Assembly: GCA_020086605.1 (NCBI GenBank)
Contig: JACBWW010000007.1
Location: 25,637,746-25,701,745, forward strand
Direction: 5' to 3'
Source: Lanius collurio
Taxonomy: Eukaryota; Chordata; Aves; Passeriformes; Laniidae
DNA length: 64,000 nucleotides
The translations under genes and the position numbers were made by a program. The notes below the pieces were generated by a model, which did no database searches, was not told the DNA's origin, and was given only the letters and a program-made list of their open reading frames with translations. Positions 38,001-51,085 of this stretch are shown here, piece by piece. Each line of letters opens with the position of its first letter. The stretch's first letter is position 1.

Positions 38001-41000
38001 ACATTTGGTGCCTTCAGCAGACCCAGTGCAGAATGTACCAACCTCATCTACAGTGAAAACATTTCTTGTCTCCTCACTTCTGCTTGTGCCTTCTCATGTG
38101 CCACAGCCATCAGGTCAAGCCTTGGGGACACATAAGAGTATCGTGTCTGTCACCACAAATTTGTATTTAATACACATCTATAGTGACTTTTAATTCCATT
38201 ATTTGGTTAAGACCTTCATTCACAGTTTTTTTAATATATTCCGTCATTCAATTGCTCACAGCTATTGAAAGACAAGTTAGTACAATAATAATGAGCAATG
38301 CTACTACCAACACACTCTTCTGTGTTTCAGTGACCTTAACCAAACCTTAAAGTCATGTCCTTTTCTGGAATGCTTGTGTAACCATCTCTTATACTGTTCT
38401 TGTACACTTATTTATCTTTTCTTCTGTGGGGTGTAGTGGGACAAATGCTTCAAATCCCTTTTTTTTCCTTCTTCTTGAAAAGCTCCCACCTTAAAACATC
38501 CTCTTAGAAGTTGTTTTAGCCCTTTTCATGGCTTTAGTCAACATAAACTTCCTGCATTTTATTATATGATTGCAACAATGTGAAATAGCCAAGAAGAGAA
38601 GGTCCTCAACAGACAAGTCAGAGAAGTCAGACAAAGGCTCAGCCATGTCAATATCATGTTGCAAGAGACTTTCTGCACTTCACAGAGGCAAAGTTGGAAG
38701 AGATGGATAGTGTCTGTTTTGGTTTTTTTTCCCAGCTATATTGGAAGAAACACACAGGATTTTGAAACACAAGAGCCCTTCTTGAGCTCTGAAGGAGGAG
38801 CAACATCACACTTCAAACTAAGAGTGAACTGATAACAATTGAGTTTAACTTAATTATGGTAATCCATATAAAACTGAGGGAAAAGGATAATTGGTACCTT
38901 TGGAGCAGAGAGAGATGCTAGCAAGGACATTGCTAATATTTCAATATTTTTAGTCATTTTGATACAGCAAAAAGAAAACCAGGTAATTATTACCAGTGGA
39001 AGTAAAATGTTACCAAAGGTGTGAGTAAATATTAATGTGCCAAAATAATCTCTGTTTGTGTGCAATTTTGAGTATCCATGAGAATGATGAACTGAGTTTC
39101 CAGTGTCATCCTTTCAGTTTCCATCCTTGAGACTCAGGACTGAACTGTCCCAGAGGTGGGCCAGTTGTTTTGAGAAGCACCTTCTCCTATGGACAGCCAT
39201 GCAATTCTGTCCTTCACTGACCACATGAGCTCTTCCATGTGAGTGCAAAACCCCTGTTACAAGGACTGAGAAAGATGTATCAGACCAAAGAGAGCATGTG
39301 AAGTGTCCCACTTGGCTTTCTTGCAATGCCTTGTGCTGTGATCTGTACTGATCTCCATTTGAGTCCCTTTGCTCTGGATGAACGGGATTGCAGACCCTGA
39401 GAGAGACAGATGCTGTTTTGTCCTGTCTATAAACTTCTCTCAGAGGAATTGCATGCCTCTGAGAAACCTGTGCAAAGAGCTTGCTCATCCTTCCAGGACC
39501 AGAATACATGAATGTATTAGTCAGAGACTGTACCAGCAGAACCAGGTTTCACCTGAAGTCCTTGCAAATGAGCAGAGTTTTTAACGTGGATGGGAAGAAC
39601 TTGGAGGTGTAGTCCTGCAAAACCCAGCAAGATATCCTTGTATCCTTGTACCTTTCTAGGCAATATGGAAGACATGAGGGCCTTTACTCACAGTATGAAG
39701 CAACTCTGGGGCTAGATTCCTGTAGGTATTATGCAAATACCTGGGTAGTATTTGCACTACAAGAGTTTCTCAAGAATTATGTGAATCGTGAGACAGCTTG
39801 TTATGGCAAACAAAATGTATCCAAGACTTTCTTCTGCTTCATCACACAATTAAAAAAAGAACTTGACATATTCCTGTGTCAGAGAAGGCCTGATTCATGC
39901 ATTTTTAATTGCCACAATGAAAAATAGGGGAGAAAATACAGAAGTGAACAAAGCTGTGGGAGTTGGTGGAATCAATGAATAGATCAGAAAGTAGAAAAGC
40001 TCATTAAATTCTGATGAGTTAACATGGTTTTAAATGTAGATGTTTTAAATCCAGTTTAAGTACCAATTTTCACTTTTTGAGACCAAAGCAAAATGAATAA
40101 ATGTATATTAATGTCAAATGGATTATTTATTGGAAGTCAGTAATATATTCTATGGAAAAAGTAAGTTTTCAGAAATTTGCCATTTGAAAGTAATTGTGAG
40201 ATGAAGGGTCAAAAATAAACAACACCAGAATTCTTGCTAACACCAGGAATTAAGGAAGCTGAGGCTGATGTCTCCTCAAACAAGATGCTCCTGGGATGTG
40301 TAACGCTGCCTGTCATAGAGCATGACAGTATATATAGAGGAAAAGGCATAAGAAGTTCTCATCAAATGAAGCTGGATGTGTTCTTCACAGGTGACTGTAT
40401 GGCCAGAGACAGCTGAGTGAAAGGAATGGTAATCTCACTTAGAGGAAGAATTAAATTCCCTTTGAAAGCAATGACAGTGCTATTACTCTAAATAGCAACA
40501 GGTGGACTAAATGTGAAGAATTTTGGCCTGGAGGATCCTAGTCCTGCCCTAAACAGTGTAGAGAAAATGAAGTAATGTGGAATAACTAGGTGTTAATAAT
40601 CTAATTTTAAAAAGCCAGTCTAAAGCTGGTAGAGGCTTTACAGTTGCCTGCAGAAATGATGTAGAAGTCCTCAGTTCCTCTCAGGCTGTGCGGAGAAAGG
40701 AGTTGTTGCCATATAGGCAGAATATTAGTAACGTGTCAGTCTGACTGAGTGTGAAAAGCACGGACAAAAACTGCCCACGTCCATATACATGGCTGAATGG
40801 CTTGCTGGAGTCTACATCTTATGGCAGAGGAGACAAGGTGGCAGTGATTAATTTCCTGGAACAGAATGCCTGGCTACTTAGTAGAGAACACAGGTATGCA
40901 CTTGGACTTTTAATAATAATAGCTGGCGACAGGAGGGATGAGACACTTTGTCTGGGAAGGAGGACACTGGTCCAGGTCAATTTGGCTTTTAGTGTGCAGA

Positions 41001-43379
41001 ATATTCATGGAATTGTGGAGCAATACTTGGCTTTGTTGCTAGAGAAGCAGAAGCTTAGAAGGAGTTATGGGACTAAGCAAGGCCCCAATGGTTTTAGTAC
41101 CTCCAGGGAAACCAGACTTGTGGGAGCTCCAGTTTCTCAGTATCTCTGAGAGCACCTGCACACTTAATTCACTGAATGAATAGATTTCCTGTGGGTTTTG
41201 TTTGTTCACTTTATTTTTTTTTTCTTTTAAGAAAAGCCTAACTTCTAGGGTTAAAATAGGCCAGGCATTCAAAAAAGCAATTCAGTAATTCTCTGTGATT
41301 CCAGAAAATGATGGCATGTTTCTTTGGAGTCTTTCACATGGGATTGGGGTAGTGGTGGGGCAAGTAGGGATGACAGTGTATAATTTTTTTTTTTTTTTTT
41401 CACACTGGGATTGAAGATTCTGAATGAATGAAAGATAAATAATCAGGGATAAAATCAGCCCCAAAAAACCAGACTGAAACCATACAATAAAGAGGTTAGA
41501 TTTGCATTATTGGGGAAATAAGGAATACCAGTGTCTGAAAACAGCAAGGCAGCATTTATCTATGCAAGAGAGTAAGTATGCTCATCTGGCTATGAAATGG
41601 ATAGATTATTCTTTTCAAGCATTAAAGGGATAAGGAAAATAGGGAGGAAAAACTCAGGACCACGGATACCTCAGATCAGTGCTACCATTCACACAACATC
41701 ACTGGGATAATTCACCTCCTGGTTTGTCTCACCAGACTCTCACAAAACACCGTGAATTATGTTGGAAGTGAAGGAGCAGAGGGAGTCACAAACAGTGCTG
41801 GCAATTGGACCTCTGGTCCTTCTATGATGCATGTGAGCTGCACTTCAATTCTCATTCCTAAAGGCTTTATTTTTTTTCATCAGATATGATTTTTAAAATG
41901 GGAAAAGTAAGACATAATTTTCTCAAATTTACTGGTTTGTTTCTTCTGCACTCAGACTGCCCCAACGACAGCGCTTTTTATTATCCCATTACTGTTTTAA
42001 AGAATAACATTTCTTCCCCACAACAACAACGTAGAAGATAGCCAAGAACTAAGAAGACTTTCAGATTAACACAGGCTGGTGAGGGTGTTGCGTGAATAAT
42101 GGACAGCAGTCGTTTTGGGAACCCTTTAGTACTTGCTAATTGTTGACACTTGCAGAAAACTGTCCTGGTCATTGAAGATTAGGTTGCCCCTTCCAATGCT
42201 GAGTTCCTATGAGTGTTATTGGGATGTAGCTCATTACATTAGAGAAAATAGCTTGTACAGACAAATATTTTAATGACTGTTCCCAAAATTTCTCTATATC
42301 ATTACTTTCCTTCTGCAGAAGAATTAGTATTTCCAAAGTATATATAAAAAAGGCAAATTCTTGGTGGATTTTACTGGAGTTACTAAAATATATTTATAGT
42401 AACTGTGGTTAATTCATAGCTAACCATCCCTTCTTTCATCACTTATGATAATTTAGAATGAAAATGTGTCATTGTTTTTCAACCTGAAACATTCTTTGGA
42501 TTGTACAGTATGGCAGATTATAGGATTTAACAGTATTCTACTCCATCAGATTGAATTCTCCCACTTACCTCTTCTTAAAACAGGCTCTTTTTCTCCAGCA
42601 TTGAATAACTTAAATGATTTCCCTTGATATCAAACCTAGATTAGTCAGATGTGAGAACAAAGAAGAGACCTTCTGGCTAACTGCAAGTAGCTCATGTCCT
42701 GCTGTTGAGCATTTATCAGGACCACTGAAAGTATGTCAAGTAAGTATTAGTTCATTGCCTAGTTTTATTCCAGGTAGAAGTTTCCATTGAAACAAACCAC
42801 TGCATTAAATTAGACTATTTGATACCACTGTGTTCAGGATTGTCTGTATCATATTTTTTAAATGTCTGCAATATAAAACACACTAAAACTCTTTCTGGAT
42901 TTAAAGGTCATCTTTGATGGCCTTTATTTGAGATGTGACATGTTGGAGATATGTATGTGCTTGGCACACTTAAAAAAAGAAAAGCAGAGAGATAAAATCA
43001 TCAACTAACTGGATCAGTGAGGCTGCTGCTTCTGTCTTTAGTGCAAGTGAGAGAATACTGAGGATTATGTCATTTATACCAGTCAAGAATGACCTCTACC
43101 TGTCAAGAAGTGGGTTAGCTGCAATAGAAAATGGTTTTCACATTTTCCTCTGGATTCAGGTAGAATGGACTTGCTTAAGGCTTAAATATGAACTAATCAA
43201 ATGGGCAGAAAAAAACCCCAATATTTGATAACACTGTTATGCAGCACCGAGCTATGTAACTTCTACAGCTGCTGAGTTTTATTTAATATGTTAGGTAAAA
43301 ACTTAAGTTTAAATTAGATCCAAGTTTCCTAGCCCACAGATTCCAATGTCAGTCAAAAGCAGGTATCTAGGGAAGTGTG
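32091..43379. other. 11-kb repeat-poor non-coding stretch
   Basis: I recognise no LINE, LTR, DNA transposon, RNA gene or exon here. The 132-codon frame at 40751-41149 (plus) and the 131-codon frame at 39114-39509 (minus) carry no recognisable domain. An oligo(T) tract is listed separately. Very old, diverged repeats could be present below what I can detect by eye. Confidence 0.45.
41384..41400. repeat. oligo(T) tract
   Basis: Seventeen consecutive T residues with no retroposon body recognised beside them. Confidence 0.9.
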
Positions 43380-43850
43380 CAAGAAAATGAGTCCATGTAA
43401 CACTTTGCCCCTTATTGTCCTGACATCATTGTGTAGATCTCTGTCATATTCCCCTCAGCCATAACTTTACTATGCTGAAAAGATCTAATTTACAAAGTCA
43501 TTCTTCATGTAGAAGCCATCATTTGTTTCTGATAACTCTTCTTGCCCTTCTTCAGCTCATCTCTAATTATATTCTACAACTTATGATACACAAGGATCAA
43601 GACTGCGTTAAGCAAACAATGCATTATATAGGGGAATAATAAAGTTATTTTCTTTTTCCATCTTCTATTCCTTTCCTAATTAATTTGAATAATGTTCTGC
43701 TGTTTTGGTAGGTATTGAACCAAAGTTTTCTTTGAATTGTCTATGATAAAGTCAAGATTTTTCTCCTGTGTTATAACAGACATCCCAGTGCCCATCATTT
43801 CAAGCACTGAGTTTTGCATCCCCTGAATATAGAACAAAATCTGCTTGATT
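43380..43850 (-). mobile_element. probable ancient CR1-type LINE remnant
   Basis: The plus strand shows a strongly diverged series resembling an old amniote CR1 3' half read in reverse. It holds TCATATTCCCCTCAGCCATA, then ATGCTGAAAAGATCTAATTT, GATAACTCTTCTTGCCCTTC and GACATCCCAGTGCCCATCAT. The order of blocks fits. The divergence is much greater than in the other CR1 copies here. The assignment is from memory of such elements and edges are approximate. Confidence 0.45.
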
Positions 43851-46800
43851 TAATCTGACTTTTTATTTACGTTCACTTGTCTTTACAATTTTCTGCCAAT
43901 CTAGACAGCTCTAACATATCTTTGGAGATGCTGTTCATACTATGTAAACTTCAGTTTAGGTCCAATGAACTTCTTTTGTTGCACTGTTCATGTTTACAGG
44001 TATCTGGAGTTCTCTGTGCTATTTCCTTGTTTCCATCCTTGTTGCTAGGCTCAGGAATGGTATAAACCTTTTTAGGTGCCCTGAGTGAATAAAAAGACTC
44101 TTGGTTTCAATACATCTGGGCATCAATAGGCCCTTAACCAGTAACAGTTTGTCCTGCAACAGATTTTAATATCCATTCCCATATCTATCATAGGAAGATA
44201 AGACAGGAACATAACCTTCCAAATGGCAAATCAACATGCTCACGTTTCAGCCTTAAATATTCATTAATATCTTCCTCTTGTTTCTTTAAAGTTTTGACAT
44301 TTACTTAAGTAATTACTGCCATCTCTAAATGGCTGCCCATATTTTTTCCTTCACCAGTACTAATCATGCCTTTGTTTCATCTTAACTCCTTGAACCAGCC
44401 TTTATCATATCTGCCAGGTGTACTGTGCACACATATTTTGAATTAATCTCCCTAGTCTGTCAGAGTGTAAGGAAGTTCATTTATTCAAGGAGAAGGGATG
44501 AGGGAAGAGAATTCAGCCTGAGAGACCCTAGTCCTGGTTGTCTTTGTGTGTTACTAACGCTGGGCAAAATGCTGCTTTCCATGTGAGTAGTTTCAGTGCA
44601 AGCAAAGACAATGTCAGACAGGAGTAGCCTCAAGTCAAATCCTTTGCCATCAATATGCCTCAAAACAAGCTGATTAATTCTTCAAACTCTTTCATTCCAA
44701 CTCTTAAATTTAATTTCATTCCATTCCATACAGCTTTGCTGCATTGCACACACTTCCATCATGTAAAATCTCATAGCAATGTCCTTTCCTATCACGAGGG
44801 AGATGGCAGCCCTGATTCAGCAGCTGGGCACTTTGCTCTGCAACCCATCTCATAATTGCATAAGTAAATGCTTCCTGAGAGTTTAGTGTAGTTTCCACAG
44901 CTAAGCAAGTAGATTTACAGGTATAAAATGACATGAACAGCAGCGCAGTTGCATGAGCCTTCTCCTTTGTGGAGCTGGTTGGTCTGACCCTGACTTAGAA
45001 GGCTGACTGCCTGGGAAAGTTTGGGGTGTCATGTGGTGTTGCTTGAATATCTCACTGATGGGCTGGGAACTCAGCCCTGGTACACTGGTGTTAATCCATC
45101 AATATTCACATACAAACAATCAAGAATGCAGGATAACTTGGCAAGGAACTGAAAGAAAACTGGAACATCTCCTCTTTTAAGTCAGGCTCATCTGGACTCA
45201 GTGACTCCTTCCAGGTGATTTGGAAGCACCTGGCTCTTAAATTAGAACAAAGAGTGTCTCCAAGTGACAATTTTCCACATGGAAATGAGAGGCAAAAAGG
45301 AATCAGGAGGAAACTAATTATGAGTGTATGCTGAATAAACCAAAGTTGCTATTTAAATTTAAAAAATGTTGAAGAAATATATGAAGCGAAGCTGCTCACA
45401 CAAATTGGTGAAGACAGTCCTGAGCAGATTTTGCCAGTGCACAGTGGGGGCTGTGTAAGAACTCTTAGATCCTCCTGAGACAGGAGGTCTGTGGGAATGC
45501 TTTGAAGGCAGTTAATGAATACAGTCAGGAAGAAGCAACTGGGAGATGCTAGGAAAAGCCCACTGAGTGTTGAGAAGAATCACACCTGATATCCATCATC
45601 ACAGGCTTTGTCTTTGATGTGTGCTTTGGTACAAAGCTTTGGGAGAGAAGAAAATATAACTAAACAATTCAAAAAGGAAGTGTAAGTTAGCCACTACAAA
45701 TTTTATCACTTCTGTCTTCAGCTGATATAAGTGACTGCTATGCCAATAGATGTCCCTAAAGGTATAGTGATTTGATCCATTATGCCTTTTTTGAGTTAAT
45801 TGTAGTTTAACTTCAAACCCAAGGAGAATTTCAACTGGAGAAACTAACAAAAACAGTTTAAATATTTTTTTTAAAGGAGTTGTTTTTAAAATCAAAAGAA
45901 TATTACATTTGCATTAAAAAATACAGAAAGAGAAAAACAGTTGAGTTCTTCTGTGTTACAATGGCTGAATGGTGCCTGTAGGTGTATGTCCTATTTGCCT
46001 TCTGGGTACCTTCAAAAAGCTCTGAACCCTATTTTCTACTGAAAAAATATAGTAGTTACCAAAAAGACTTTTGTTTCTTAACTTGTAATTTCAGAGAAAA
46101 TCACTCATAATCTTTTTTGGTTTGTTTTCCCTTTCTGTAGATATGTGTTATTAATTTTCTTCTGCCATAAATATTTAGGGAAAATTAAACTTGCTCAAAC
46201 ATTCACTTAAAACAAATTAAAATCCTTTCTCATAAGCAATTTTCTCATCAGATAGTCATTAAACTTGGCACCTCTCTTCCCTGAAACCTTATGATTTGTA
46301 CACTTATAAACCAGTCCCTTTGGCTCAGGCATGCTCTGAGCTCTGGGTTGGTTTGCCAAACAGACCAAACACAGATTTCCTTCCCTGTGCTGTAGAGTTC
46401 ATATCAGATACTGTGCAGTAGGTTAACGTTTTCTGTGCAAGAGGAATGAGAAAGGGGTTTTTTTATTTTTTTTTTATTTTACAGATCTTTGTTGAGGAAT
46501 GCAACTCCTGCCATCTTCAAAGGACAAGACAATTTGTAAATTATTAGACCAGACATTATTGCACTGAAGGAATTTCAATTTGAGTTTATGGAACAAGCCG
46601 TAGTGGCAGGTTTATAAACCAAGAGATAATAAGGTTGCAGTAAACTGAGGTTGCAAGTTTGATGTTTTTGTACTGAAAAAATTGCCAAGGTTTCATAGGA
46701 ACTAACAGATATTTTAGCTGTGACACCATTGTTACTTTTATGGGGCAGGCCCCAAGTGTTTTGAGTTCATAAACAGAAATGACTTTAAAACTCTGCAGTA

Positions 46801-48875
46801 TCAGTTTGGGACTGGACCATAATTAAGATGGGAAAAAAAATTTGTACCACTCCTTCTCCTCAATTTTGTATGCAGTGCATAAGAATGGAAGAGCCTTCCT
46901 TCAGTCTCTCTGTTGACTCTTGCTTGGCTCTGTATTTAAGAAGATGCCAGAAACTTTCCAGGGCAGCCAGTTGCATCTCATGGATTTTGCACACTAACTA
47001 AGTGTCTCTCAGCTGGGCCCATGCAGTTTCTTCATGAAGTTTTTTTTCAGCAAAGGTCAAGAAATGTGACTTTTGTAAGCAAATGCAAATGAAGGGATTG
47101 TACATTTTTGCTACACTGTGAGAAAGCGAAATTGCTGCATCTGATTCCCATGGTCAGTTTGTGTCCTCACATCATTCTGGCAATACCAAACAACTGCAAG
47201 CCTGCCCAGTTAAACACAGCTGAGGCTGCTCCATGCTTCTGGAGGAGTGTAACCACAGCAGAGCTGGCTGGTGACTGCAGCACATTGTAGCTGTGAAAGA
47301 AGTGCAAATTAACAACCCAAACTGACTTTCATAACTGCATAATACCCATCTGCACTTGTCTGATGTTGGGCTACACATATTTTAACTCTTTGTGTTGATA
47401 TACATTTCGAGGTGTTACCAAAATAAATGAAATAAATAAGCAAATGAAATGGATTTAAAAGTGCTGGTATTTCCTCAAGCACAAATTAAAATATTCTGGC
47501 CCCCCAAAAAATCATACTAAGAGCTTCTTGCTTCTCAACTTGAAAGCAATTCCGTGATGTCTCATGGAGGCTGTAGTCTGGCTGCTGTAAATTTCCATTC
47601 CTCTCTGTATACTATATATAACAGCAGCAAGAGTCACCTTTCTGGTGAGAGAAGAGCCCTTTTCGTCATGAGTGTCAATGACCTCAAAATCAAGTTTAGC
47701 CACTTGAAGCAGCCAGTACGGGAGAACTAGTACAGGAGATGACTGAAACACAGCTTCTCTGAACTAGAAGGAGGATATTTCCAAGTCTTTGCAATAATTT
47801 TTTGATTAAGGAGAAAACATGCATTTTGCCAAAACCCTACTGGGTACCAAAACCCCATTAATCTGAAATTTTCAACCCCACACTGTGCAGATTGATATAC
47901 TAATCACCAGGCTTACAACACAGTTTATTAACTCTTCTCTTCGTAAGTCACTCCATGTTATCACCTTTTAAAACCTCTCTCTAGAAAATTATGGAGTTGT
48001 ATAGAGCCCACATTCACACAATGTAAGATAGAAATTTACACTCAGAGATTAAATTATAGATTCTGTTTTCTTCTCTAAACTTTTTAGTTTAACTAATTTA
48101 TAACTTCCAGACTGTATAGTGCAAAAATTTCTAACATTGAGTGTAATTAAATAAGCTCTCTGAGTCTTTTAAAGATTGTTTTACAGTTGTGTTTGCATAA
48201 AAAGGAAAAAAGCTTTAAAACAACCATTTCAGGCCTCATTTGCATAATCCTGAGACTCATAAATTAAAAAAAGTTCAGTGAAAAGTTTTCAGTCTTAAAG
48301 TTGTAAAACATTTACTATAAAATTGCCTACCACAAGCAGATTAGAAATTATCTACTATTTCCTATTTTTAAACTAAATATCCCTTCTTCATTCAGCTGAG
48401 TTGCTAACTGAAATGTTGCTGAATCTGATATCAGCCACTCATGGAAAAGGGATCCACCTACTGTTTAAACATCATGCAGGTGTTTCAAGTCCTGGGCTCA
48501 GGCACATCACCAGCATGTTTGCACCTGTAGTTAACACATAGAAAATTTTGTGGCACATAAATGGATGCAACTGTAACTCAAGAAGCACTTGACTGTCTTC
48601 CAAAATGCCAGTCTGAGAAAAGCACACTGAGATGTGGTTGAGGCAATGGATTAGCTTTTAAGAAAAATCAGAAGTAAACTGCTAGCAATGTATTTATGTG
48701 TTGTCACTTCTTAGCCCAACTGAGATATCTTGAATCTGTAGGTGGATTTTGCTTTTTTGAGTTCTGAAATCAAATGTCTTGGCTTAGACCAGGTTTAAAA
48801 TTGGTCCTTGAAGTACAGCTTCTGACCTTCCCATCGCTTTACATTGTATCTTGCTCATGTTTAAATTAACTACAG
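43851..48875. other. unique-looking non-coding DNA
   Basis: 5 kb without a recognisable gene or repeat. It may include further old CR1 sequence just after 43850, but I cannot support a boundary. An octamer-containing island at 48225-48265 is noted as a finding. Confidence 0.45.
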
Positions 48876-49275
48876 ATGTCACAGGATCATTTAGGCTGGA
48901 AGAGACTTTCAGGATCTCCAGTACAACCATCAACCCAGCACCACCATAATCACCCCTAAACCGTATCCCCAGGTGCTACATCCAGATGCCTCAAATACTT
49001 TCAGAGACAGTGACTCCACCACTTCCCTGGGCAGTTTATTTCAATGCCCAAGCCCTCTTTCAGTGAGCCAATTTGTCTAGTATCTCATCTGAATCGCCCT
49101 TGGCACAACTTCAGGCCATCTCGTCTCATGTTTTCACTTGAGGCATGGCAGAAGAGACCAACCCCCACCTCACTACAACCTTCCTTCAGGTAATTGAGAG
49201 CAAAGAGGTTCTGTTTGACCCTCCTATTGTCCAGACTAAACAACCCAGTTCCCTCAGGCACTGTAGGAATTCAGC
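48876..49275 (-). mobile_element. CR1 LINE 3' fragment
   Basis: About 400 bp of minus-strand CR1. On the plus strand it begins ACAGGATCATTTAGGCTGG, then ACCGTATCCCCAGGTGCTAC, TGACTCCACCACTTCCCTGG and GGCAGTTTATTTCAATGCCC. It ends near AACAACCCAGTTCCCTCAGG. The usual order is intact with no large gap, but the ORF2 C-terminal frame is broken. No intact domain remains. Confidence 0.88.
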
Positions 49276-50804
49276 CTTCAAATTTAGGGCATCTACAGCA
49301 TGCACATTTGGTGCCTGAATCTGAACTGGACTCTAATCTTGCTGCTCTGAAAGGCTGTAAAATTAAAGCCTGCCAACAAATATAAGGTATTAGTATATGC
49401 TGCTTTTTGTCATAAAACATTAGTGATGTGAAGAACTCAGGGATGAAAAAGAAATGTGTAGATATATCATAGTTACATTGGAGACAGATCCACTCAGAGT
49501 AATGAGGTAAACTTTCACACTTCAGGGATTAACCAATTCTTTTTGATCACTTCGTGAAAGACATTACAAGATGTGGATGCTTAAAATAGCAAGGGACTGG
49601 ATTCACAGATCAATCCTTGGTTCTGTTGATTAAGACCCAGAGCCTGAAAGATTATTCCCTCCATGAAGAAGTAATTCCCTTAATTGTCCATGACAGGCTG
49701 TTTTTGTAACATTCTCTGAAACATGCGGCACTTACTTCTCTTGGAAATAAGAGTATTGAACTTGATTAATCACAGCTCTAGGCTTGGCCATCCCTACACA
49801 CTGTATCCAATCAGCCACTTTTGTTACATGGAATTTATTATCCTACAACCTTTAGGTACCTTCAGCAAGATAAAGCAAACATCTTATTTTTGAAATGCTG
49901 ATGCATAAGGATGAGTGGTGGTGGGGCCAAGGGACCTTGTTCTCATTCATGACCTTTTTCCCTGTGATACTTTAACACAAGCAGATGTCTGCATCACTGG
50001 TGAACCATTCTGCCCTTTGTTTGTTTTTGCTCATCTGCTTTTTCTGCAGATGCATTTTTCCCTTTCTTTTGTGGGAGAGTGAAGCATTAATATTTAGCAC
50101 TGATGCTCAAGAGACATGCTAACAAAGTCCTAGTTTACAGGTGAGTTCACCTAGAGTTTACAAAACCATCAGCTCTAATGGTTGTGTGCCATAAACTTCA
50201 TGATATTTGCAAAGATATTCTCAGAGAATCTTCCTATTTCAGTTTAAGATCCTTTTCTTCTTGGAGTTGGTAAGTTGCCAATTAAACTTTTGGTTACTGA
50301 AGGTGTGGGTGACACCAAGTACAATTTAAACTCACTAATAATAGTTTTACTTCTGCACTGTAGACCTTAGCATTTCATGAGACAATTATGGCATCAAAAT
50401 AAGTGATAGATGAAGGCACTGACTGACAGTCAGCAGACTCCTCTGATGCTCACAGGAGCTATAGGAAGGCTGACATTTCAGCTTAGGACAAGGGACTTAA
50501 TTTCCACTTGCACAAAAGCAGTGGAAATAAAACCAAGCATGAAATGGTAGTTGAGGTTAGATCCTAACTCAGGGGTGCAGGGAGGAAAGGCAACACAAAG
50601 AAGTCACCTGCTTGACATCCCTACACCCTGCCTGAGACAAGTTCAGTCAGAGAAAAGTGCAGTCAGAGCATTTTCCAGATGAACAGATGGAGCCATGGAC
50701 TTTCTAGGTGTGCCACATTAACCCTTTTTAATACTTCTGAACTGATAGTACTGCTAAGGAGGTAACAAAATTTGCATTTCTGCCTTGCATTTCAGCAGAG
50801 TAGG
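49276..50804. other. unique-looking non-coding DNA
   Basis: No gene or repeat recognised. Confidence 0.5.
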
Positions 50805-50840
50805 GTTTTTGTTTTGTTTTGTTTTGTTTTGTTTTGTTTT
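50805..50840. repeat. (GTTTT)n microsatellite
   Basis: About seven GTTTT units, nearly perfect, ending 40 bp before the 3' end of a minus-strand CR1. Confidence 0.95.
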
Positions 50841-50880
50841 ATTTAATTGTTCTTACTGTTAGTTGTAGAAATTACAAAAT

Positions 50881-51085
50881 CGGAGGCACAGGGTGGTTGA
50901 GATAGGAAGGAACCTCTGGAGGTCATCTGATCCAACTCCCCTGCTCAGAGAGGAGCTACAAATGATTGTCCAAGACCATGTCCAGATGACTTTTGACAAT
51001 CTTCAATAATGGAGGCTCTCACTTGCTCTCATTCTTACTCACAATTCCCTGTCTCTTAATTTAGTTCTCACATTCAGAAGGAAAT
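50881..51085 (-). mobile_element. CR1 LINE 3' fragment
   Basis: On the plus strand, GATAGGAAGGAACCTCTGGA and GGTCATCTGATCCAACTCCC are followed by GTCCAGATGACTTTTGACAA and TCACATTCAGAAGGAAA. This is the CR1 3' end on the minus strand with internal deletions. Confidence 0.82.

Noticed and set aside
39114..39509. 131-codon minus-strand open frame
   Set aside because: No recognisable motif. Overlapped by an open frame on the other strand.
40751..41149. 132-codon plus-strand open frame
   Set aside because: No recognisable domain and no supporting splice or poly(A) context.
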